In this document: positions 26,590-35,564 of the stretch, piece after piece | Layout of the letters: each line of letters begins with the position of its first letter | Position numbering within the stretch: position 1 is the stretch's first letter | Assembly: GCF_037478005.1 (NCBI RefSeq) | Contig: NZ_CP144164.1 | Span: 3,410,001 to 3,474,000, forward strand | DNA: 64,000 nt | Direction of reading: 5' to 3' | Origin: Alteromonas sp. M12 | GTDB lineage: Bacteria > Pseudomonadota > Gammaproteobacteria > Enterobacterales > Alteromonadaceae | Translations under genes and position numbers: made by a program | Notes under the pieces: generated by a model | The model's input: the letters and a program-made list of their open reading frames with translations, nothing else | Database searches by the model: none | What the model was told of the DNA's origin: nothing

Positions 26590-27597
26590 TTATTTCTTAC
26601 TCCTGTTCATAGATAATTTAAAATCATCAGCGGTTGCTGAAATGCGTTTTACGCTGATATATCTATCAACTTCGTTCCAATGTTCTTCCACGGGTTTACG
26701 AGTCTCCCTCTCTTCGAAGGGGTTCCCGTTGCCTTTTTGAATAACTAGCTTATAGTTTCCTGCTGGGATTCTTTTTCTCAGTACCACAATAATCTTTGAA
26801 CGCTTGTAATAACACCAAGGATCCACTTTATTAAATATCTGGTGATCAAAGAGTTCACCATCCTTATACAAGGTACAATCTAAAAAGCAAATATGTGGGC
26901 CAATATCTGTATCAAAGTAGACTTCAAAAAAACCACCTTTATATTGAAAATCGATCTCCAAGCTACAGAAGGAGTCGATTGTAAATTCGCTTTCTTTAAT
27001 TAGAGGAATAGAATACTTTTTTTCAGCGGTGAGCTTATAGCCTTCACTCAGTTTGGCCAAAGAAAGGCGCTCATCAAACTCGCTGATTACCTTCTTCAGT
27101 TCATTATTTATTGCCTTCGCGTAACACTTCGCTCCATCAAGAGTCGTGTGTACGGCATCTCTAAGGTATTTTTTGGGATCATCTAAAAAGTCGGGCATTT
27201 CGCTTCTGAGATCCAAAAAATTCAAAGAAAATTGTTGCGTACTATCACTAACTTGAGCAAATGAGTTTGGTAAATTACTAAAATTATTCACTCTTGGGAA
27301 AAATACCCAAACTGGTAAACAGTTTATACTCAGTAGTGCATAGTTTAACAAATCTATTTTAAACGCGTTAAAACCAGGCATACTTGGCGTTAGCCAATCA
27401 ATTACACAGATATCAGGCTTGTAATCCAGTACATCTTGCATAAATGAATAACCAGCATATTCAAATTGACTAGCCCCAAACGCCACTTTTTCAATCGAAG
27501 AAAAAGAACTTGCACATGACGATTCTACTAACTGTTGAAAATACCCAGTATCATTTTTCTGAGCTGTTACACTGGCCCCATAACAAACTAATTTCAT
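26590..27597 (-). CDS. SGNH/GDSL-like protein with C-terminal beta domain
   Basis: A 335-residue protein. Residues 1-185 look like an SGNH hydrolase fold: VCYGASVTAQKN carries the block I serine, DICVIDWLTP a central strand, and DAVHTTLDGAKCYA the final Asp-x-x-His pair. Residues about 200-335 form a beta-rich domain ending near WNEVDRYISV. The same serine block (GASVTAQKN) and a similar CYY-R segment occur at the C-terminal end of the 1038-residue neighbour, whose stop overlaps this ATG (ATGA). Likely an acyl esterase or acyltransferase acting on the glycan; no signal peptide is seen, so a cytoplasmic role is possible. Confidence 0.65.
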   Translation of the reverse strand: MKLVCYGASVTAQKNDTGYFQQLVESSCASSFSSIEKVAFGASQFEYAGYSFMQDVLDYKPDICVIDWLTPSMPGFNAFKIDLLNYALLSINCLPVWVFFPRVNNFSNLPNSFAQVSDSTQQFSLNFLDLRSEMPDFLDDPKKYLRDAVHTTLDGAKCYAKAINNELKKVISEFDERLSLAKLSEGYKLTAEKKYSIPLIKESEFTIDSFCSLEIDFQYKGGFFEVYFDTDIGPHICFLDCTLYKDGELFDHQIFNKVDPWCYYKRSKIIVVLRKRIPAGNYKLVIQKGNGNPFEERETRKPVEEHWNEVDRYISVKRISATADDFKLSMNRSKK

Positions 27598-30500
27598 TCG
27601 CCTCCCCCCGTAACTTTTACGTTATCAATTTTTATATTTCGTCCCATCAGGCTAGCAAGCTTAAGTTGTCGAGGTAACTCATGACCTTTATGGGATTGCT
27701 TAACAATTGTAAAATCAATCTCTTCTTCAACGACTCGAATAGTTAAATCTATAAAGTCATCAAATGTTCGCATGAATTGACGAGGTTGTACTCTCTCATA
27801 ATAGCAGTGTGTATCTAACTGGCAGAATTTTTGTATTATTGTATCGTTTGCTAACACTTCTACCCAGCCTGATGTCGGTCCTACAATAGAAACCAGCCCC
27901 CAGAACTCACCTTTAATTCTCATGGTTATTTCTGAGGCCTCACTTAATTTGAGATACTTAAAGTGTTGCTCAGAACTCGGATATACGTACTCACCGGTTT
28001 CTCCCCCCTTGACATAAGGGTAGTAAAAACAAGATTTCAAAATTTCAGTATTAATTGGTACACCTTTTTTGGGTTCAGGAATTTCCAACTCCTCTAGTAC
28101 CCTTAAAGCTACTAATTCACTGCCCTTTTTCCCAGTGTGCACATTATCTCTATAAATATCTTTCCATTCTTGATCGGAATAATCTTTTTTAATAAATTCA
28201 AAGTAGGTATACACGTCAATAACTTGAACGTTGGATTTTTTAGCTCCATTACGATGTTTATCTCTGACAAAGTCACCAGCTCCAGCTTCGTAATCACTAC
28301 GGTAATTATTAATTAGTACAACCTTATCTGCTATTGAATTTAAAAATTCCAGGGATTCTTGCACAACATTTTCGATAACTTCCAATGGTGTAAGACCTAT
28401 ATTAAGGTCTCCAGTTGAATACTCGTACACTGCCAAATCAAAACTATCCATTTGCTTTAAAGTTGATAAATTACATAACCCAAAGATTGAACCTGTAGCA
28501 CCAGTTGCTAGCACTTTTTGCTTAATTGAATAACCTTTAGATGTAAGCAATCTATTGAGCTCTGGCCTATATCCATTCTTTTGCGCAGTTACACTAGCTC
28601 CTACATAAAGAACTCTTAGCTCTTTAGGTTCTGCTTGGCCTTCAGACTTTTTTACTAGTTCGTTACCTTTTTGTGTAACAACCGCTTTGTTGAATGCAAT
28701 CCATTTTGAAATACGTGAATAGAGATTAATTAAAGCTTCAGAACGCTTGGCTACCTCATCTGCAGGTAAATTATTTAGAGTAGTAAACAGATCTGAATCA
28801 ACCTCTTCGTTCCAGAGAAATACATTATTCAGTAGTTCCTCTCCAAAACTAAGCTCACTGAACGCAGCTAAATCATCTGAAAAAATTACCGGTATACTTC
28901 CCACTGCAATCGATTCCCAAAATCGCAATGTATTAGGCCCTGCACCGATCGGACATAAAGAAAACTTGGAATCAGATAAGATTGAGTTGTATTTAAAAGT
29001 TTTCTGGTTGTGCTCATCAATATGGTGTGATTCTATTTCTTTGTTTAAAACCTGCTCTTCATAAACCATTTTATTAAAATGCCACTCTTTACCCAAATCT
29101 ACAAACACGTCACTTCTTCCACTATTTTTAGCGGCTTCGAATAATTTAATACGGCTATCATCTAAATAGTGAGGCATATGAGCGCCGATAAAAGAAGCAA
29201 GCAACTTTTTGTCCTTGGCTGACTTTCGCTCCATTCCTTCACTTCGATCTTGTATTACATAGTTTACAGCGATTAAAGGCCATCCATGTAATTTAAAAGA
29301 ATGTCCTATTCCAAGCTGTTTTGCATCGCTTTTTGAGTCTTTATGAGATAAATGTAAATTAGTTATGCCGATTTTCTGCGCAGTTTCTAGAATTCTAATC
29401 CAATGTATATGCTGGCAAACAGAATGAACGTTGAGTTTCAATTTAGCTTGTTGAGCAATTGCTCTGTATTGAGCAATTAAATATTTCACACGTTCTAAAT
29501 AAGTATGAGGGAATGCTTTTCTATCGATATATGTTGCCCAAGGTAGTGGTATGTACATATTAATTTCATTAGTCGAGAAATCGATATGTTCACCATGAGG
29601 TATTGACAAATGATTTTCGTAAGCTTGTTTTTCGGTAGCGCAAGGGTACTGCCAAAAGTTTATGTCCTCCGCATCCTTAGCTTTTAGGGAAATAATAGAC
29701 ACAAATGAATCTAGCACAGGAGGTATAATACCAAATGCAAACAATCGAGTTAAATCTTCGTCATTTTCTTTAAAACTGTTTAAGACCTTAACAGGTTTAT
29801 TTAGTTTGTAGCCATTTTTAAAGAATATTGAATCATGCAATGCTAACATTTCGAAATTAGCACCTCTTTTTAAAAGAGATTTACCAACTTTAATTGCTTC
29901 AGTGAGTTCACTGCTAAGAGCGAATTGAAAATTAGGTTTAACATTATCGGTAGGATTTCTCGATTCTTCATATTCTTTACGCCACCGTTCAAGTGAACCA
30001 TTTATCTTGACACCCTTAATATTTTTTCTGGATTTAACATAAACATCAAATTCCAATTCAGCTGGTACATCGAATTTATTCTCTGGGTGAGGATAGGCTA
30101 CCCCTCCCAAAATTCTGTCATCCAATTTCTTTTGATATGTGCGCAATTCCGTTTCATGTACATGGTAGCTTTTAACTTGTTTGCACGGGTTAAATACTTC
30201 CCAACCGTAAATACCAAATAGATAAACTATTTTATTATCACACCTTGGTACACCCATTGGAAAATCAAGTAGCTGCAACATTTCTTTCGATAAGTTATTG
30301 TCGCAATGTAATGCCCACACATCTTGTGACCAATGGGGATTTGGATGCAGCGATGTTTGCCCTTTAATCAGCTCCCAGCGGCTCAAGGCAACAAAGCTTA
30401 GAGGTTTATCCAAAATTTTAACTAAAAAATTGATTGAGTGATCAAAGTAGATATCTGAATTACATAACACGCTAATACCATCTAGGTGGAGTTCTTTTGT

Positions 30501-30710
30501 CAGCTCAATCCACTTTTTGTACGTTGGTCTAGAATCCAAACTTATTATCGTGATTTTTGCATCACTAAATGGCAAGCTTGAGTTATCGTCAATCAAGACT
30601 ATGAGTTTTGAAATGGCTTTGTTATTGATATTTTCAAATAAACAATGATCAATCTCTTTTTGTCTATCGCTATCACCACACTGATAGTATGGAAAAAACA
30701 CATTCACCAT
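27594..30710 (-). CDS. Three-part fusion: GT-A-like, exostosin (GT47)-like and SGNH domains
   Basis: A 1038-residue protein. Residues 1-240 resemble a small GT-A-like domain (KLIVLIDDNSSLPF, LCNSDIYFD, FVALSRWE). Residues about 330-660 are exostosin-like: LLASFIGAHMPHYLDDSR, SKFSLCPIGAGPNTLRFWESIAVGSIPVIF is the classic GT47 nucleotide-sugar end. From about 697 an SGNH domain begins (LYVGASVTAQKN, DNVHTGKKGSELVAL), and the last 140 residues form a beta-rich domain. I know of no standard family with this order. Such a protein could add a sugar and modify it. No signal peptide or membrane segment is visible. Confidence 0.7.
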   Translation of the reverse strand: MVNVFFPYYQCGDSDRQKEIDHCLFENINNKAISKLIVLIDDNSSLPFSDAKITIISLDSRPTYKKWIELTKELHLDGISVLCNSDIYFDHSINFLVKILDKPLSFVALSRWELIKGQTSLHPNPHWSQDVWALHCDNNLSKEMLQLLDFPMGVPRCDNKIVYLFGIYGWEVFNPCKQVKSYHVHETELRTYQKKLDDRILGGVAYPHPENKFDVPAELEFDVYVKSRKNIKGVKINGSLERWRKEYEESRNPTDNVKPNFQFALSSELTEAIKVGKSLLKRGANFEMLALHDSIFFKNGYKLNKPVKVLNSFKENDEDLTRLFAFGIIPPVLDSFVSIISLKAKDAEDINFWQYPCATEKQAYENHLSIPHGEHIDFSTNEINMYIPLPWATYIDRKAFPHTYLERVKYLIAQYRAIAQQAKLKLNVHSVCQHIHWIRILETAQKIGITNLHLSHKDSKSDAKQLGIGHSFKLHGWPLIAVNYVIQDRSEGMERKSAKDKKLLASFIGAHMPHYLDDSRIKLFEAAKNSGRSDVFVDLGKEWHFNKMVYEEQVLNKEIESHHIDEHNQKTFKYNSILSDSKFSLCPIGAGPNTLRFWESIAVGSIPVIFSDDLAAFSELSFGEELLNNVFLWNEEVDSDLFTTLNNLPADEVAKRSEALINLYSRISKWIAFNKAVVTQKGNELVKKSEGQAEPKELRVLYVGASVTAQKNGYRPELNRLLTSKGYSIKQKVLATGATGSIFGLCNLSTLKQMDSFDLAVYEYSTGDLNIGLTPLEVIENVVQESLEFLNSIADKVVLINNYRSDYEAGAGDFVRDKHRNGAKKSNVQVIDVYTYFEFIKKDYSDQEWKDIYRDNVHTGKKGSELVALRVLEELEIPEPKKGVPINTEILKSCFYYPYVKGGETGEYVYPSSEQHFKYLKLSEASEITMRIKGEFWGLVSIVGPTSGWVEVLANDTIIQKFCQLDTHCYYERVQPRQFMRTFDDFIDLTIRVVEEEIDFTIVKQSHKGHELPRQLKLASLMGRNIKIDNVKVTGGGE

Positions 30711-31673
30711 CTAAACTTTATCCTTATAATTCAACATTTTAGACACCAACTTAAAATTCTTGGAACGTTTAATTTCGTTTGAAAATGACTTGTCTATTTC
30801 ACGACGTGGCCTTAAAGCTATATCATCGCTTTTACGGCCTGAATCACCTGTGACCGTGAATATACTAAAAATATCACGGTACCTCTCATCAAAATTTAAT
30901 TCTAATAATTTACATATTTTGTGCATTTGCTTGTCTGGATTTTGCACAAAGTCTTCATATCGAAGGACATTTTTAGCAGGATACTGCTTAATAAATTCAA
31001 TAAGCCTCTTACAATACTCATCAAAAGTGTTGGGGGAAAACTGTACCCAACCATTAACCATTAGCGACAAATAGCTATCTATAGGATTTCTAACCGTGAC
31101 CAAATGCTTAAGGTTAAAATGAGCCTTTAAACAATCATCAACTACAGAGCATGATGACGCCATATCGCCCAAACAAAAATCAATGTGGGTATGCTCTCTA
31201 AGTACTAATTGTCCACCACCCTCCCTTACAAATGCTTCAGCCTCGCGTATGTTATTGACGAATAGCTTTTCCGCTAGTACATCTACATTTGGAATTTTGG
31301 CATATCTCGCTAACGTCGTAATATCCGTAGGTAAATATTTTGGTTTACTACTAATATGATTTTGGGATAGGGGGTGAACTTCACTTAATAGATAAACATT
31401 TGGCATAGAGGCTAAACACTTTGATATTAGCGTTCCCCCACTACATGCAAAGTGATGAATAATTCGTAGTGTGGGCTTCTGAACACCCTTTTTTTCATTT
31501 ACTATTTTTTCACATCTAGCTAACAAGCTATCAGTTTGTTCTAGTTGTACATTGAGGTTTTTAGAATTTGACGAAGTAGAAGTTGTGCCAGTAAAAGAGT
31601 TATTTTCAATTAACTTTAAAGCTGACTCTAACTCAGACCTTAGTCCTTTAAGCTGATTTACTGTATTCAACAT
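30711..31673 (-). CDS. Sulfotransferase-like protein
   Basis: About 320 residues. LRIIHHFACSGGTLISKCLASMP (about residues 70-92) is a P-loop-like PAPS site with a serine-glycine-glycine core, and HLVTVRNPIDSYLSLMVNGW (about 192-211) is the 3'-phosphate region. The first 65 residues are probably helical. I chose the ATG at 31673, which overlaps the stop of the coiled-coil gene by one base (TGATG); a TTG three bases earlier is the alternative. It directly follows the two coiled-coil proteins in the operon, so its product may work with them. A kinase-like P-loop enzyme is a less likely alternative. Confidence 0.7.
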   Translation of the reverse strand: MLNTVNQLKGLRSELESALKLIENNSFTGTTSTSSNSKNLNVQLEQTDSLLARCEKIVNEKKGVQKPTLRIIHHFACSGGTLISKCLASMPNVYLLSEVHPLSQNHISSKPKYLPTDITTLARYAKIPNVDVLAEKLFVNNIREAEAFVREGGGQLVLREHTHIDFCLGDMASSCSVVDDCLKAHFNLKHLVTVRNPIDSYLSLMVNGWVQFSPNTFDEYCKRLIEFIKQYPAKNVLRYEDFVQNPDKQMHKICKLLELNFDERYRDIFSIFTVTGDSGRKSDDIALRPRREIDKSFSNEIKRSKNFKLVSKMLNYKDKV

Positions 31674-33589
31674 CAATACTCTTTATTCAACAATTCAGGG
31701 TTATGTTCTTGAATCTTATGATACAAAACAGACGCCAATTTCAATTTATCATGTAATTCACTAATTAAGCCTTTTAGTTGCTTCTCACTTTTAGATTTAT
31801 CTGATAGTTGTCTTCTAAGCGCGTTGTTGTCTAATTCCAATTTAGTCATTAGCTTTGTATTTAAGGCTACAGTTTTAAATGCTGTATTTAGGTTTTCACG
31901 AGTCTCACCTAGCGAAGCATCTAATGATTTCGCTTTTTTGTCGAGGTTTTCAGCCCATTTTTTATTTTCTTGGTGCCAATGAGTTTGCTCATCTCGTTGC
32001 TTTGTTCTTTCTTCTAGTTCGTTTCTAAGTGAACTTAGTTCAGATTCCAGTGCACTTTTTTCACTTTGGAGAGTTTGTTTGACCTGCAAACTGTCATCGA
32101 ACTGTTGTTTATGCTCAGTTTCCAATCCTGAAATTTTTGTGTTTAACTCGTCTACCTTAGTCTCTAATTGCTGTTTTTCAGTCTGCACAGTCTTCAAGCT
32201 TTCATTAGACGCTTTCAGTGAAACCTCTAAGGACTCCACCTTTTTGTTCAACCCTTCAGCCCATTTTTTATTTTCTTCATGCCAATGGGCTTGCTCATCT
32301 CGTTGCTTAGTTCGTTTTTCGAGTTCGATTTTAAGTGAAGATAACTCAGACTCTAATGAACTTTTTTCGCTTTCAAAAGATTGTTTGGCTTGTGAACTCT
32401 CTTCCAGTTGTTGTTTATGTTCTAACTCTAAAGTTGAAAAGTTTATTTTCAATTGCTCTAAATTACTCGCTACTTGTTGTTTTTCAGCCTGCAATGTTTC
32501 GAACTGTTTTGTAGACTCTGCTTTTTGAGTTTCTAAAGAGCTGTGTAAATGTTCGATTTTTGTAGTTTTCTGTTCCACTTGGGAAGTCACTGCTTGAATT
32601 TCACTGCGCAATTTCTGATGCTGCATGTCATTCTCATCTTTAGCTCGTCCAAGCTTTTCAATTAACTGCTGTTTATCCGTTTGAAGCTCTTTTATCTTGG
32701 CTTCAGAAGCTAACTTGTCACTTTCTAACCTTCTTTCCAAGCTTTCTAGTAATTCTGTTTTTTGTTGATTAGACTCTTCCAACTCAGACTTGAGTCTGTC
32801 GTTATTTTCAACTATTTCTTTCAATTCACTGGACTGTTTCTCAAATGATTGGGTAAAACTCATCTTTGCTTTTTCAGCATCATCATTTTGAGCCTGAAGT
32901 TTACTTTCATACTCATCAATCACTTTTTGATGTTGAGTATTCTGCAACTGGAATTGTTTTCTTAATGACTCCAATTCAAACCATAAGGGATTGCGGTTCA
33001 GTTGGGCAATGGGAATATCTGGATCGGCAATATCCGTTTCAACTAATTCGAAACCTTGCGATTTTAATAACGTTAGGAAATCCGAGACCGTTGCAGCATC
33101 TTCATACAGTGATAAATCTGGAATAGGTAAATATATATCGTTAATTTTCTGCCAACATTCACTGTCAATAATTGATTTTAAAATCAAGTGGTTTAAATCG
33201 AGTACATCCAAAACCAATGTGATAGAAACGGATTTTTCTGCAAATTCACTTAGTATATCCGTGGCGCATTGGGTCTCAACCTTTTCAAGCTCAATTAACT
33301 CTAGCCCTGGAAAGAGCTCTTTTAATCCACTTGCCGATGATAACGCTGAATACTCGCCTAAAGAATACCGGGAAAAATCAGATTTTTGTGCTTTATCAGA
33401 AACAACTCCATGAATTATTTTCACTTTATCATTGTTACTGAATCGTTTACGCAATGCTGCGACCTGTTCTAAGCGGGCTTCGACTAACACAACCTCATCA
33501 AATTTATCGAAGTTAAGACTTGGTGCTTCAATTTGCCCAGCACCTAGCCAAATTAATACTTCATTCATAACATTCTTCTTTGACGCCAT
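31673..33589 (-). CDS. FkbM-like methyltransferase domain fused to a long coiled coil
   Basis: A 638-residue protein in two parts. Residues 1-205 resemble a Rossmann methyltransferase of FkbM type: VLIWLGAGQI in place of motif I, VVLVEARLEQV with the acidic end of strand 2, VKIIHGVVSD, and ITLVLDVLDLNHLILKSI like the FkbM block LDVxGxE. Residues about 210-620 are almost pure heptad sequence rich in E, K, Q, S and L, hence a coiled coil some 400 residues long. It contains a duplicated segment with a 102-residue period (TKQRDEQ(A/T)HWH(E/Q)ENKKWAE). A methyltransferase with such a stalk beside an ABC polysaccharide exporter resembles WbdD, the chain-length ruler. That role is inference. Confidence 0.65.
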   Translation of the reverse strand: MASKKNVMNEVLIWLGAGQIEAPSLNFDKFDEVVLVEARLEQVAALRKRFSNNDKVKIIHGVVSDKAQKSDFSRYSLGEYSALSSASGLKELFPGLELIELEKVETQCATDILSEFAEKSVSITLVLDVLDLNHLILKSIIDSECWQKINDIYLPIPDLSLYEDAATVSDFLTLLKSQGFELVETDIADPDIPIAQLNRNPLWFELESLRKQFQLQNTQHQKVIDEYESKLQAQNDDAEKAKMSFTQSFEKQSSELKEIVENNDRLKSELEESNQQKTELLESLERRLESDKLASEAKIKELQTDKQQLIEKLGRAKDENDMQHQKLRSEIQAVTSQVEQKTTKIEHLHSSLETQKAESTKQFETLQAEKQQVASNLEQLKINFSTLELEHKQQLEESSQAKQSFESEKSSLESELSSLKIELEKRTKQRDEQAHWHEENKKWAEGLNKKVESLEVSLKASNESLKTVQTEKQQLETKVDELNTKISGLETEHKQQFDDSLQVKQTLQSEKSALESELSSLRNELEERTKQRDEQTHWHQENKKWAENLDKKAKSLDASLGETRENLNTAFKTVALNTKLMTKLELDNNALRRQLSDKSKSEKQLKGLISELHDKLKLASVLYHKIQEHNPELLNKEY

Positions 33590-35400
33590 TATGATTTCTC
33601 CTGATTAACAAGCATTTTTGGAGATGCGCTGCGTCCTTCACTTATTCCAAACTTAATAAAGTGTATAAGTGGGTTAATATCAGTATCGGAAATATCTGGA
33701 TAGCGCTGTAAATACCAGTTTCCATCGAACTGCGGACTTGGGAAACGCCCTTCTTTAGCTCCAAACTTCAAATAATGCTCTGCGGGATTGATACCTGATG
33801 AAGCTACGTCTGGATAGGTCTCTAGATACCATTTTGCATCAAAATACTCTGATGTTAATAGCAAGCCTATATCCCGCTGTAATTTAGCTTTCTTTTTATC
33901 TATCCTACCAACTGCCTTAGCTAGCTTGCGCATTGGTTCAGCCGTTTTCCAGAGTGCTGAAGACTTGATGTGCTCTAATTCCGCATTCGCTTGATTTAAA
34001 TTATGATTAAGTTTCTCTATCTCACCTTTGGCTTTAGTTAATTGCGAAGTGAGCTTACCTATCTCTAATTGCTTAATTTTAGTTTGTTGTAGTGCTTTCT
34101 TAACTTCGTTATTTTTATGGTTAACCGTGGAGTTTAGGCCAATAATTTGTTCATTCTGAGACTCGATTACTTTTTTAAGCGTAGCTAGTTCATTTTTGAG
34201 AACATTAATTTGAGTATTTTTTGTCTGATTGTTTGAAAAACTATCTTCTAATTCTTTTTGTACTTGGGCTAATTGTAGCTCTAATAACTCGTTTTCACTT
34301 TTAACGCTTTTCAAGTTCGCCTGACTAGTAATAAGCTTTTTGTTCAGCGTTGCTTCAATATCTGCTTTTCCCTGCTTTTCGGCTTCTAAATTAAGGAAAG
34401 TCGACTCTAACTCTTCTTGTACGCTAGCTAATTGTAGCTCTAGTAATTCACTTTCATTTTTAACATTTTCAAGTTCCGCAGAAATGCTACGGAACCGTTC
34501 ATTAAGCTCCAACTCAGAAACAGCATACTTCTGCTTTTCAGTCTCTCTTGCTAAATGATAGTGCTCTAACTCTTCTTGCAGACTAGCTAGTTTTAATTCC
34601 GATAATTCGCTTTCAACTCCAAAGGCTTCAGCTTGCTTAATTGTGCTTACTTTTTCGTTTTTCAGTTCTTGTTGCAAAGCGTTGACTACTGAACTTCCAT
34701 GTTCTAATTTTTCATTAATCGCACTATTATTTTGCTCTAGCTCACTTACTTTAACTTTTAAAAGTTCGATCTGCTTTTGATTGTTAACTGCAGAAGTACT
34801 TTGCTCAAGGGTTTGTTTCAATAACAGAGAATTATTTACAATGACAGTAGTGCTTTCACTTAAAGGTAAACTAGACGCACTTAAAAGTGTGTTTAAGTCA
34901 CATAAAGTCTTTTCTTGTCGCACATATTGACAGGCAAGTAACAAATTTAGGTCTGATTCAACTTGGTACTCAAAAGAACTTGGTATTGAAATACCATTAT
35001 CTTCCATATGATTAATTAAAGCCGTTGGGTTTAATAATGCCTGCTCAAGATTAATCAACCTAACTTTACGTCGATTTTGTTTTTGAAATTTTAATAAAGC
35101 ACTCGTTTTTTCAAGCCAGTCACTGGCCGCACTTTCCAGTGTTTTACCTTGGCTAATCGCGCTCGCAATTGCAAATTCACATTGCTGATAAAACAGAACA
35201 ATAGATTCACAGGTGTTATTGTTCAAATCATTGGATAGGGCTTCAAAGTCTTTAATAGGTTGTTTACAGCAAAGAAAGCCACTCTCTGTGTTACTTTTTA
35301 AAACATCATAGGATTCAATTAAGCTTACATTTTTTCCATCAAATGAACCCGTTAATGTACACCAAGGTTCTTTACATCCAGTGGTAATGATGATTTTCAA
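33589..35400 (-). CDS. Coiled-coil protein with unknown N-terminal domain and two C-terminal WYL repeats
   Basis: A 603-residue protein. Residues 1-180 form a globular domain I do not recognise with confidence (ESIVLFYQQCEFAIASAISQGKTLE, KVRLINLEQALLNPTAL); it vaguely recalls sulfotransferase-like partners but has no P-loop. Residues about 190-480 are a long coiled coil. Two copies of the WYL module close the protein at about 513-595 (YFDAKWYLETYPDV, FDGNWYLQRYPDI, each ending HYLKFGAKEGRFPSP-like). It starts at TTG with AGGA eight bases upstream and overlaps the next gene (TAATG), so both coiled-coil proteins are made together. A scaffold for the glycan assembly complex is a reasonable guess. 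Confidence 0.6.
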   Translation of the reverse strand: MKIIITTGCKEPWCTLTGSFDGKNVSLIESYDVLKSNTESGFLCCKQPIKDFEALSNDLNNNTCESIVLFYQQCEFAIASAISQGKTLESAASDWLEKTSALLKFQKQNRRKVRLINLEQALLNPTALINHMEDNGISIPSSFEYQVESDLNLLLACQYVRQEKTLCDLNTLLSASSLPLSESTTVIVNNSLLLKQTLEQSTSAVNNQKQIELLKVKVSELEQNNSAINEKLEHGSSVVNALQQELKNEKVSTIKQAEAFGVESELSELKLASLQEELEHYHLARETEKQKYAVSELELNERFRSISAELENVKNESELLELQLASVQEELESTFLNLEAEKQGKADIEATLNKKLITSQANLKSVKSENELLELQLAQVQKELEDSFSNNQTKNTQINVLKNELATLKKVIESQNEQIIGLNSTVNHKNNEVKKALQQTKIKQLEIGKLTSQLTKAKGEIEKLNHNLNQANAELEHIKSSALWKTAEPMRKLAKAVGRIDKKKAKLQRDIGLLLTSEYFDAKWYLETYPDVASSGINPAEHYLKFGAKEGRFPSPQFDGNWYLQRYPDISDTDINPLIHFIKFGISEGRSASPKMLVNQEKS

Positions 35401-35564
35401 ACTCTATATCCTATTAATATCATGAGGCTTTCGCCTACCGGTGTCTTTAGTTTAGATTAATTTCAGCCACTAAGTGGTGAGAACTAATGTGGAGAATGAT
35501 AACGAATTTATCTAAGCTTTTCATCATCTATAGACGTCAGTTATTTTCTTAAATATAAACCAAA

